From assembly GCA_021788565.1 (NCBI GenBank), contig JAJYKO010000153.1, positions 1 through 9,160 on the forward strand: 9,160 nt of DNA, in the 5' to 3' direction. The notes beneath the pieces were generated by a model that saw nothing but the letters and a program-made list of their open reading frames with translations, was not told where the DNA came from and made no database searches. Both the position numbers and the translations under genes were made by a program. Positions within the stretch are counted from its first letter, which is position 1. Each line of letters starts with the position of its first letter. Below are positions 1-5,538 of the stretch, piece after piece. The DNA comes from Chloroflexota bacterium (GTDB lineage: Bacteria > Chloroflexota > UBA6077).

Positions 1-1
1 C

Positions 2-1420
2 TACTGGGTGGTTCTCTCCTACACCGAGTCGCAGGAGGAGGCTCACGCCCAGCTCAAGAATGGAAGCCACGCGGAAGAGCTGGAAAAAACCCAGCAGTAC
101 TGGAAGAAGTGGGCGGACCGCTGCACCTACCGAGGCCGTTACAGGGAGGACGTCCTTCGCAGCATCCTTACCCTGAAGATGCTGATCTACGAGCCCACGG
201 GCGCCATCGTGGCCGCACCCACGACGTCCCTCCCGGAGGACATCGGGGGGATGCGCAACTGGGACTACCGGTACTCCTGGATACGGGACGCGTCTTTGAT
301 CTTCTACGCGTTGATGACCGTGGGCTACCAAGACGAGGCGACCGATTTCATCCACTGGCTTCGCGACACGCAACAGCGTGACCCTACCTCGGTTCCGCAG
401 ATCATGTACGGGATAGACGGCAGGCTGGATCTAAAGGAAGTGGACCTGCAGAACCTGGACGGGTACATGGGTTCGAAGCCGGTGCGGGTGGGAAACGAAG
501 CGTACAATCAGTTCCAGCTGGACATCTATGGCGAGGTGCTCACCGCTACATACGTGCACTATCGAGCGCCGACGAACCGCGCCGAGCGGCTGGGCAACTA
601 CAAGGGAAAGTGTCCCGCCAAGGCCACGTGGAAATTGTTGCGGATGCTGGTTGAACAGGCGGCCGAGAAGTGGCAGCAGCCCGACAACGGGATATGGGAG
701 GTCCGGGGCGGACCTCAGCAGTTCGTCTACTCGAAGGTGATGTGCTGGGCTGCCCTGGACCGCGGAATCAAGCTGGCCCAGGAGTATAAACTCGAGGCTC
801 CCGTCGACAGGTGGATAGCCACGCGGGACCAGATCAAAGAGGCAGTCCTGAAGAAAGGCTACGATGAGAAGATCGGGGCCTTCACTCAGGCTTTCGGCAG
901 CTCGGATCTAGATGCCAGCGCCCTGATCATCCCCAGGGTGGGGATGCTGCCGGCGACCGATCACCGAGTTAAGTCAACCATCAAGCAGATACAGCAGCAG
1001 CTTACCCACAACGGTCTCGTCTACAGGTACCGATCCAGTGATGGTCTGTCGGGCGGAGAGGGGACGTTCACCCTCTGTAGCCTCTGGATGGTGGATGCGC
1101 TCGCCCTGAGCGGGCAGCTTGAAGAGGCACATAAGCTGTTTCAGAAAGTGCTCAGCTACGCAAACGACGTGGGGCTGCTATCGGAGGAGATCAACTCCAA
1201 GACGGGGGATCTGCTGGGCAACTTCCCGCAGGGTTTCACCCACCTGGCGCTGATCAGGTCTGCCGTCGACCTGGCGAAGGCCGCCAAGCACGGTCCTGAA
1301 GAGGAGCCCGAGGATGAAGCCTATCGCGCCACGCGCGCACGCCGAGCAGCAAGGGAAGATGGTTCGGAAGTCAGACGGTCGAAGTCGGACACAAAGAAAC
1401 AGAAAGGGAAGACAGCGTGA
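2..1420 (+). CDS. GH15 family glycoside hydrolase (glucoamylase/trehalase-like), 5' end missing
   Basis: Catalytic part of an inverting (alpha/alpha)6-barrel GH15 enzyme that releases glucose from alpha-glucans or trehalose. The frame is open to the left edge (TAC TGG precede the first GTG at 8), so the GTG is probably internal and the N-terminal beta-sandwich is missing; bacterial members are usually about 600 residues. Numbering from that GTG, the visible motifs are MRNWDYRYSWIRDAS at 82-96, NGIWEVRGG at 227-235 with E231 as expected general acid, SKVMCWAALDR at 242-252, and LLSEEINSKTGDLLGNFPQG at 390-409, where E393 (or E394) is the likely general base. After THLALIRSAVDLA comes a charged Glu- then Arg/Lys-rich tail of about 45 residues, probably disordered. 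It overlaps the SDR gene by 4 bp (GTGA), implying one operon. The family is clear; glucoamylase versus trehalase cannot be told from this part. Confidence 0.93.
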   Translation, partial: YWVVLSYTESQEEAHAQLKNGSHAEELEKTQQYWKKWADRCTYRGRYREDVLRSILTLKMLIYEPTGAIVAAPTTSLPEDIGGMRNWDYRYSWIRDASLIFYALMTVGYQDEATDFIHWLRDTQQRDPTSVPQIMYGIDGRLDLKEVDLQNLDGYMGSKPVRVGNEAYNQFQLDIYGEVLTATYVHYRAPTNRAERLGNYKGKCPAKATWKLLRMLVEQAAEKWQQPDNGIWEVRGGPQQFVYSKVMCWAALDRGIKLAQEYKLEAPVDRWIATRDQIKEAVLKKGYDEKIGAFTQAFGSSDLDASALIIPRVGMLPATDHRVKSTIKQIQQQLTHNGLVYRYRSSDGLSGGEGTFTLCSLWMVDALALSGQLEEAHKLFQKVLSYANDVGLLSEEINSKTGDLLGNFPQGFTHLALIRSAVDLAKAAKHGPEEEPEDEAYRATRARRAAREDGSEVRRSKSDTKKQKGKTA

Positions 1421-2256
1421 CAGATATCGCTCAATCCAGGGGACCTGACAGGACCCAAACGTCGGCTGACGGCGCTCGAGGGGGTGGGAAGCCGCTGGCG
1501 GGAAAGGTCGTATTGATCACGGGCGCGTCCAGCGGCATAGGGAAGGCCACCGCCATCGAGATGGGGCGCCAGGGGGCAGACGTAGTCGTGAACTACATCG
1601 GGCAGGCGGACCCGGCCAACCAGGTGGTGAAGGAGATTCAGAACGGCGGAAGCAAGGCGGTCGCGATTGAGGCGGATGTGTCGCGTGGTGACCAGGTGCG
1701 GCAGATGATCCAGCAGGCAGTCGAGAAGCTAGGTAAGCTCGACGTGCTCGTGAACAACGCCGGCATCGAGTACGACACGCCATTCCTGGACAAGACGGAG
1801 GAGGAATGGGACAAGGTGATCGCGGTGGACCTGACGGGCCCCTTCCTCTGCGCGCAGGCGGCGGCCAGGGAGATGGTCAAGAGGGGCGAGGGCGGGACCA
1901 TTATCAACATCTCCTCCGTTCACGAGGACATCGCCTTCCCAGGCCACATCGATTATTGCGCGGCCAAGGGGGGCCTGCGGATGATGTGCAGGGACATGGC
2001 GCTGGAGCTGGCGCCTCACCACATCAACGTGGTGAACGTGGGGCCGGGGGCGATAGCGACGCCGATCAACACCGCGACGCTCACGAATCCGAAGGCAAAG
2101 CAGGAGTTGATAGACGAGGTCCCGCTCGGGCGTATCGGCAGCCCCGAGGATGTGGCGAGCCTGGTGGCGTATTTGGCGTCGGATGCGGCGTCGTACATCA
2201 CGGGGACGAGCGTGTTCATCGACGGCGGCTTGATGCGGAGCACGGGCGGGCTGTAG
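1417..2256 (+). CDS. SDR family oxidoreductase, glucose 1-dehydrogenase type
   Basis: Classical short-chain dehydrogenase of 279 residues, likely cytosolic and NAD(P)-dependent. It has the Rossmann motif TGASSGIG at 35-42, NNAG at 113-116, and the catalytic set S167, Y180 and K184 (YCAAK). The stretches ISSVHEDIAFPGHIDY, GPGAIATPIN and the ending ITGTSVFIDGG closely resemble Bacillus glucose 1-dehydrogenase (EC 1.1.1.47), as I remember that protein. The first 28 residues are a polar extension ahead of the core. The GTG start is chosen because AAGGGAAG lies just upstream and because it overlaps the GH15 stop as GTGA, which suggests translational coupling. With the hydrolase upstream, a glucose-release then glucose-oxidation pair is a reasonable inference. 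SDR substrate calls from sequence alone are unreliable, so another sugar or polyol is possible. Confidence 0.9.
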   Translation: MTDIAQSRGPDRTQTSADGARGGGKPLAGKVVLITGASSGIGKATAIEMGRQGADVVVNYIGQADPANQVVKEIQNGGSKAVAIEADVSRGDQVRQMIQQAVEKLGKLDVLVNNAGIEYDTPFLDKTEEEWDKVIAVDLTGPFLCAQAAAREMVKRGEGGTIINISSVHEDIAFPGHIDYCAAKGGLRMMCRDMALELAPHHINVVNVGPGAIATPINTATLTNPKAKQELIDEVPLGRIGSPEDVASLVAYLASDAASYITGTSVFIDGGLMRSTGGL

Positions 2257-2273
2257 GACGGAGGGGAGACCTG

Positions 2274-2299
2274 CACCACGGAGACACGGAGAGCACGGA
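2274..2299. repeat. CACGGAGA-type short tandem repeat in the convergent spacer
   Basis: Three imperfect 8-9 bp units of CACGGAGA lie 17 bp after the SDR stop. Sequences built on CAC(G/A)GAGACAC(G/A)GAGA occur between genes in many environmental bacterial genomes, as I recall; no function is established. It is not coding and is too short to be a gene remnant that I recognise. Confidence 0.5.
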
Positions 2300-2303
2300 C
2301 AGG

Positions 2304-2366
2304 TAGCGTCGCCCACGGCCTACCGGCCTTGAAGGTACGCGCGCTATCGTCAAGGGGGCGACGCTA
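2304..2366. terminator. Inverted repeat between convergent genes, possible terminator
   Basis: TAGCGTCGCCC (2304-2314) is perfectly inverted at 2356-2366 as GGGCGACGCTA, with 41 bp between the arms. The right arm overlaps the stop codon of the leftward flavoenzyme gene. The position between two convergent stops fits transcription termination, but there is no T-run and the loop is long, so a repeat-element origin is equally possible. Confidence 0.35.
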
Positions 2367-3422
2367 TACGATTGAGCCACCCGTGGCGGGCGCCGGTTCC
2401 TCGTCCAGCTCGAAGTGGGAGAGGAGCTCGTCGAAGATGTCCTTCACGGAGACGATCTTCTCGCTACGCCAGGCGTTCTCCCCGGCGAAGATGATCCCCT
2501 CGTCCACCCTTCCCTGGTAGGCGTTGATCAGGGCGTCGGCGATACAGTAGTTGGCGTCCTTCGCCTTGCAGGTCTTCAGGCAGAGGAGCGGGCACTTGAA
2601 CTTGATCGGCTCGCCGCTCTCGACCCTGTTCAGGAACTTGTTGCGGATCGCCCTTCCGGGCATTCCCACAGGGCTCTTGATGACCGTGATGTCCTCTTTG
2701 CGGGAGTTGATGTACGCCTGCTTGAACTCCGGCGCTACCTCGCACTCGTAGGTGCACACGAAGCGGGTTGCCATCTGGACCCCACTAGCGCCCAGCCTGA
2801 ACATCTCCTCCATGTCCTCGCCGGTCCATATCCCACCCGCGGCGATGACCGGAATGGACACCGCGTCCGCCACCGCCGGCAGGATCTCGCGCGTCGGCCG
2901 GTCCGTGCCCAGGTGGCCTCCCGCCTCCTTGCCCTCCACGATGATGGCGGCGGCGCCGAGTTTCTGGGCGATCTTCGCCAGGCCCGGCTGGTCGCAGATG
3001 CTGATGACCGGCATGGCGAAATCGTGAACGTAGCCGTAGATGTCGCGGGAGAAGCCAGCGCCGGTGACGATGAAGTCCACGCCGGCATCCACGGCGGTCA
3101 TGGCGAGGTCGTAGAAGTCGGTGATGGCGTACATTATGTTAACGCCAACGATACCGTTCGTCATGGATTTGGCCCGCTTGATCTCGGCGGCGAGGTCGGG
3201 CGCGAACAGGTAGGGCCGCGCGACCTTGACCCCGCGAACCGTCTCGGTCTTCGGGGTCTTCCGATTCTTGAGGTGGTACTCAGCCGCGGACAGCGTGCCG
3301 ACCCCACCCGCGTTGGCGACGGCGGCAACCAGAGGAGCGGTGGATACCTTGACACCCATTCCGCCCTGGACGATGGGGTATTTCGGCTCCAGGTGGGCGA
3401 TGCGCAGCTTGGGAAGTCTCAT
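2364..3422 (-). CDS. Nitronate monooxygenase (2-nitropropane dioxygenase)-like FMN enzyme
   Basis: A TIM-barrel flavoenzyme of 352 residues in the nitronate monooxygenase/FabK-like family, which oxidises alkyl nitronates or does related flavin chemistry in the cytosol. The N-terminus has PIVQGGMGVKVSTAPLVAAV (16-35). EGKEAGGHLG at 163-172 carries the conserved His (H170). AAGGI at 194-198 and GVQMATRF at 214-221 fit the FMN phosphate-binding loops. A C-terminal segment has four cysteines spaced C277-x3-C281-x3-C285-x7-C293, then GIIFAGENAWR. I recall the cysteine segment from a subgroup of anaerobe-type homologues; it could bind a metal or Fe-S centre. The ATG at 3420-3422 is preceded by GGAG at 6-nt spacing. 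The gene stands alone, convergent with the SDR gene. The family is secure and the true substrate is unknown. Confidence 0.9.
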   Translation of the reverse strand: MRLPKLRIAHLEPKYPIVQGGMGVKVSTAPLVAAVANAGGVGTLSAAEYHLKNRKTPKTETVRGVKVARPYLFAPDLAAEIKRAKSMTNGIVGVNIMYAITDFYDLAMTAVDAGVDFIVTGAGFSRDIYGYVHDFAMPVISICDQPGLAKIAQKLGAAAIIVEGKEAGGHLGTDRPTREILPAVADAVSIPVIAAGGIWTGEDMEEMFRLGASGVQMATRFVCTYECEVAPEFKQAYINSRKEDITVIKSPVGMPGRAIRNKFLNRVESGEPIKFKCPLLCLKTCKAKDANYCIADALINAYQGRVDEGIIFAGENAWRSEKIVSVKDIFDELLSHFELDEEPAPATGGSIV

Positions 3423-3490
3423 GCGTGCTCCGTTCGTGCGAGTGCGTTGGGAATAGAGACCAGAAGTGAGGCCGGCAGGCCCAGTGCTCC

Positions 3491-3519
3491 ATTATCCCTC
3501 AAGTTCCTTCCTCGCACAA
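3491..3519 (-). promoter_or_regulatory. Possible promoter of the nitronate monooxygenase-like gene
   Basis: Read on the minus strand, TTGTGC (3514-3519) and GATAAT (3491-3496) are separated by 17 bp. The -10 matches 5 of 6 consensus bases and the -35 only 3 of 6. It would give a leader of about 60 nt before the ATG at 3422. Confidence 0.35.
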
Positions 3520-3573
3520 GTTTTGCGACGAACTCTCCGCGCGACTGGAAGTCGCCGGCTCTCTCCCTGGCAA

Positions 3574-3652
3574 AGTCCGCCTGCGCGGACTATCCCTAAC
3601 CCGCGAAGGCGGGTTTCGCCATCCTGGAGCCGGCGGTTTATGGTCATTGACC
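3574..3652. repeat. Dispersed-repeat-like hairpin cluster (REP/MITE-like)
   Basis: Three successive perfect inverted repeats: AGTCCGC-CTGC-GCGGACT (3574-3591), AACCCGC-GAAG-GCGGGTT (3599-3616) and GGTCA-T-TGACC (3642-3652). The first two have 7-bp arms and 4-nt loops only 7 bp apart. Paired hairpins of this wording, followed by a GCCGGCGGTTT-like run as here, are familiar to me as intergenic repeats of some GC-rich environmental bacteria. That attribution is from memory; the structure itself is visible. Confidence 0.6.
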
Positions 3653-3719
3653 GATTGATTCGGTAACGGGACGAGGCGGGCCGGCAGGGCGTGATGCTGC
3701 GCTCGCTCGCATCGCGCGG

Positions 3720-3759
3720 CCCCTACACCCCTTGTAGGGGCGGCCGTCTCTGGCCGCCC
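3720..3759. repeat. TGTAGGGGCGGCC-type hairpin repeat
   Basis: CCCCTACA (3720-3727) pairs with TGTAGGGG (3733-3740) around a 5-nt loop. GGGCGGCC (3738-3745) pairs with GGCCGCCC (3752-3759) around a 6-nt loop. The two hairpins share the GGG at 3738-3740, so they are mutually exclusive at their junction. GTAGGGGCGRCC hairpins are common dispersed intergenic repeats in several phyla, including Chloroflexota, by my recollection. Confidence 0.6.
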
Positions 3760-3891
3760 GCATCCGGGGGAACTACCCAATCAACGAGCTAATGTTCATC
3801 AACCGCGCGGGGACGAGGCACCACCTGGATTGTTGGTGGAACCCCTGCCACGGCCGTCCGTCCGTCCGAGCGTCGGCCGGCCGTCATGCAG

Positions 3892-3897
3892 TATAAT
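3892..3897 (+). promoter_or_regulatory. -10 box of the tRNA-Lys promoter
   Basis: A perfect TATAAT lies 13 bp before the first tRNA base, standing out in a GC-rich stretch. No convincing -35 hexamer is found 16-18 bp upstream; that area holds GTCC-type short tandem repeats (3856-3868). Transcription would begin at about 3904. Confidence 0.6.
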
Positions 3898-3910
3898 TGC
3901 GCGCGGTAGC

Positions 3911-3982
3911 GGGCCGGTAGCTCAGTGGCAGAGCAACGGACTTTTAATCCGTGGGTCGAGGGTCCGAATCCCTCCCGGCTCA
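3911..3982 (+). tRNA. tRNA-Lys (anticodon TTT)
   Basis: A full cloverleaf folds by eye. The acceptor stem pairs GGGCCGG with CCGGCTC (one G-T pair). The D-arm is GCTC-AGTGGCA-GAGC. The anticodon arm is ACGGA-CTTTTAA-TCCGT, giving anticodon TTT. The variable loop is GGGTC and the T-arm is GAGGG-TCCGAAT-CCCTC, with discriminator A at 3982. The next bases are CCC, so the 3' CCA is not encoded. The T-loop reads TCC where TTC is nearly universal, so position 55 is C. The segment from C32 of the anticodon loop onwards is duplicated at 5539. The 5' part upstream of 3941 is not duplicated. Confidence 0.93.
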
Positions 3983-3986
3983 CCCA
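3941..3986. repeat. Left attachment-site copy (46 bp, inside tRNA-Lys)
   Basis: Runs from base C32 of the anticodon loop to four bases past the discriminator. It is identical to 5539-5584. Identity stops at A3940 (C on the other side) and at G3987 (A on the other side). A core beginning at the anticodon loop is typical of tyrosine recombinases that use tRNA genes. Confidence 0.88.
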
Positions 3987-4010
3987 GTAAGGTCGTTTTG
4001 TGGCCTGGCT

Positions 4011-4226
4011 CTAGGCTCCGGTTGCGGGATCGGCGGCTTCCCCTTTCTCTATTTGTGTCCACGCGCGCACCGGCCTGACGGTGCTACGGTTGTGGCCGGC
4101 GAAGTGGAAGGCGGCCAGGTGGCAGAACTCAGCCATGCTCTTGCACCTAAAGCGGCTCATGGCCTTCTGAATGACCCGGTATTCCTCCAGGTCAAAAGGG
4201 ACGTTGACGTAGCGCTTACCTTCCAC
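4011..4226 (-). CDS. Small ribbon-helix-helix-like protein
   Basis: 71 residues. The first 43 fit a ribbon-helix-helix fold: a short strand at KRYVNVPF (4-11), a helix at about 12-24 (DLEEYRVIQKAMS), a basic turn RFRCKS, and a second helix at about 30-43 (SMAEFCHLAAFHFA). Such proteins bind DNA as dimers, acting as repressors, antitoxins, excisionase-like factors or mobilisation accessories. The tail is basic then acidic and looks unstructured. The GTG start is preceded by AGGGGGA and overlaps the upstream XRE gene by 11 bp, indicating coupled translation. The stop lies 25 bp from the left att copy, making it the outermost gene of the element. The fold is judged from pattern only. In an element without a recombinase, a directionality factor is an attractive but unproven role. 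Confidence 0.65.
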   Translation of the reverse strand: MEGKRYVNVPFDLEEYRVIQKAMSRFRCKSMAEFCHLAAFHFAGHNRSTVRPVRAWTQIEKGEAADPATGA

Positions 4227-4536
4227 GGTTCCCCCTGTTGGGTATATGTTCCCCGTTATGGGTATCTAAGCCCAAAAAAAAGAGCAGCTCAGGCCGGAGC
4301 TGTGGGTAGGCCTTCGCTACTCCGCGAGCAAGCTCGAGTCCTGGACGGCGCTGCCCCTTGCGGACCCGCGACCAGGCAGGCTGACTGATGCCCAGCGTTT
4401 CAGCGCAAGCCTTGTCCGACATGCCGAGCCGCTTCTGGATCTCCCGCAGCGCGACGACAAGCCGAGCGTCCTCGTCGGGCATGGCATTGTAGATACGCTC
4501 TGCCTCTTCTCTCCTCACGACCCGATATTCGTCCAC
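4216..4536 (-). CDS. XRE-family helix-turn-helix regulator (leftward)
   Basis: 106 residues. A Cro/C1-type domain covers about 27-85, with recognition helices in ACAETLGISQPAWSRVRKG (43-61) and a hydrophobic final helix PELLFFLGL. The first 25 residues are a charged lead-in. The GTG at 4534-4536 is chosen because AAGGAG lies 7 nt upstream; an ATG at 4552-4554 is in another frame. It is the first gene of the leftward operon, about 30 nt from its predicted start of transcription, and has a palindrome between its -35 and -10, so autoregulation is likely. A run of eight T (coding strand; 4274-4281) sits inside the LLFFLG codons, and both other frames stop within nine codons. It probably forms an opposed pair with the rightward XRE gene, like a phage immunity switch. 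Confidence 0.88.
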   Translation of the reverse strand: MDEYRVVRREEAERIYNAMPDEDARLVVALREIQKRLGMSDKACAETLGISQPAWSRVRKGQRRPGLELARGVAKAYPQLRPELLFFLGLDTHNGEHIPNRGNRGR

Positions 4537-4566
4537 GTCTGCGCTCCTTGTCCATACCCTTTATCA

Positions 4567-4602
4567 GGTACCCATTTAAGCATACCTGGAGGCATGTGTC
4601 AA
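4567..4602 (-). promoter_or_regulatory. Leftward promoter with palindromic operator
   Basis: On the minus strand: consensus -35 TTGACA (4597-4602), a 17-bp spacer, then -10 TTAAAT (4574-4579). The spacer contains ATGCCT-CC-AGGTAT (plus-strand 4582-4595), a near-perfect palindrome. GGGTACC (4567-4573) abuts the -10 at the expected start of transcription. A repressor on either site would block RNA polymerase. Confidence 0.78.
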
Positions 4603-4698
4603 GTTCTGGAAGAAGCAATTCTCGAAACTTGGATATTGAGTAGTTGTCTAGGCTTGCTCGTACTGGTACCTTTGAGCAGCAATCATTATCATGGAAAT

Positions 4699-4738
4699 AT
4701 GCCTAGAGGCATCGGCGTGCTAGAATTATGGGTACCCA
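4699..4738 (+). promoter_or_regulatory. Rightward promoter with palindromic operators
   Basis: The perfect palindrome ATGCCT-AG-AGGCAT (4699-4712) lies where a -35 would be. An extended -10, TGC-TAGAAT, follows at 4718-4726, then the 10-bp palindrome TGGGTACCCA (4729-4738) at the start site. The same two motifs occur in the same order and orientation at the leftward promoter. The leader would be about 65 nt. There is no good -35, consistent with an extended -10 or activated promoter. Confidence 0.65.
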
Positions 4739-4798
4739 CTACGGGAAGGATTAACCCTTGCAGGGGAACTGGTATCGCCAAGCTAGAGGGAGGAAGAA

Positions 4799-5254
4799 AT
4801 GCCCAGACGCAAACCAAGGTTCCCGGCAGGGTTCGGTATCACTCAGGAGGAGATAGGAAAGAGACTAGGTAAGCAGGTAACGATCTGGCGCAAAGAGTTC
4901 GGCTGGTGGCAGACGGATCTTGCCAGGGAGTCGGGTCTACTCCAGACCTACATCAGCAAGCTGGAGCAGGCGGACACGGAAGACCCGGGTATCACCAGGA
5001 TCATGATGATTGCCGCCGCCTTTAAGCGCTCGGTGCCCGACCTCTTGCGAGCTGCCGGCCTGATCGTCGGACCGCGCCCGCCCCAGGACGTGCTGGAGGA
5101 TTTGGCGATAGTGGTGGGCTCACTATCGGAAGAGGGCCGCGACGCCGTGCTGAAGTACGCCCACATGGTTCAAGCCCAGGAAGCACGCGAACACCAACCC
5201 GACTCTTACGGCCAGACTTCGACGGGGGAAGACACCGAGGAGGAAAAGGGGTGA
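4799..5254 (+). CDS. XRE-family helix-turn-helix regulator (rightward)
   Basis: 151 residues. A Cro/C1-type domain covers about 23-87; the helix-turn-helix is WWQTDLARESGLLQTYISKL (36-55), followed by the EDPGITRIMMIAAAF helix and PDLLRAAGL. A second part (94-130) with SEEGRDAVLKYAHMVQAQEA is probably a helical dimerisation segment, and the last 20 residues are acidic. The ATG is preceded by GGGAGGAAG, a good ribosome site. It is first in the rightward operon and overlaps the next gene as GTGA. It faces the leftward XRE gene across 262 bp carrying paired operators, so it likely helps set the state of the element. I see no peptidase domain that would mark an SOS-cleaved repressor. Confidence 0.9.
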   Translation: MPRRKPRFPAGFGITQEEIGKRLGKQVTIWRKEFGWWQTDLARESGLLQTYISKLEQADTEDPGITRIMMIAAAFKRSVPDLLRAAGLIVGPRPPQDVLEDLAIVVGSLSEEGRDAVLKYAHMVQAQEAREHQPDSYGQTSTGEDTEEEKG

Positions 5255-5430
5255 AGCTAAGGGTCGCCTTCTGGCTGCTGGCGGCAGCGGTTGCCTTCCT
5301 CTTCTATCTCAACTTGGTTCAGAGTCATTATCCATTGCAGGCTTCCGTGGCTGTCGTGCTGTTCAACCCGATCACGTGGGGGTTCATCGTGGTGGCGATC
5401 TTCTATGCGCGGAGGGCGGCTACCCACTAG
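5251..5430 (+). CDS. Small two-helix membrane protein
   Basis: 59 residues with two hydrophobic segments: VAFWLLAAAVAFLFYLNLV (5-23) and about 31-52 ending GFIVVAIFY, then a short basic end ARRAATH. A Lys/Arg pair near the N-terminus and the basic C-terminus suggest both ends are cytoplasmic, with a short external loop QSHYPLQ. The GTG start overlaps the XRE stop as GTGA and has AGGAGG 7 nt upstream, strong evidence that it is translated. I do not recognise a family. It lies in a regulator-controlled operon on a mobile element, so a toxin, exclusion or holin-like role can be imagined, but none is shown by sequence. Confidence 0.72.
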   Translation: MKLRVAFWLLAAAVAFLFYLNLVQSHYPLQASVAVVLFNPITWGFIVVAIFYARRAATH

Positions 5431-5490
5431 CAAGTAGTTATAGCCTGTTATGGGTATCCGAAGACAACCGGATTTCGTCAGAAAGTGAGG

Positions 5491-5520
5491 TCAAAACCGC
5501 CCTCAAACCGCACCGTTTGA
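5491..5520. repeat. 12-bp imperfect direct repeats next to the right att copy
   Basis: TCAAAACCGCCC (5491-5502) is followed at once by TCAAACCGCACC (5503-5514) and then GTTTGA, which makes the inverted pair TCAAAC/GTTTGA (5503-5508, 5515-5520). They end 18 bp before the att core, on the element side, where recombinase arm or excisionase sites would be expected. Confidence 0.45.
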
Positions 5521-5538
5521 ACCCTGGCCTGGATCGAC

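Noticed and set aside
2415..3599. Long rightward open frame of 394 codons opposite the flavoenzyme gene
   Set aside because: GC-rich antisense shadow; composition is Arg/Gly/Val/Asp-rich without motifs, while the leftward strand encodes a clear enzyme family.
3856..3868. GTCC tandem tetranucleotide before the tRNA promoter
   Set aside because: Only about three units; too short to call a meaningful microsatellite or a contingency locus.
3789..3983. Leftward open frame of 64 codons across the tRNA gene
   Set aside because: It is the antisense translation of tRNA-Lys (its sequence reads FGPSTHGLKV, a familiar false protein over tRNA genes) and has no ribosome site.
4594..4872. Rightward open frame of 92 codons through the divergent control region
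   Set aside because: It runs across the operators and into the XRE gene in another frame; the control-region features explain the sequence better.
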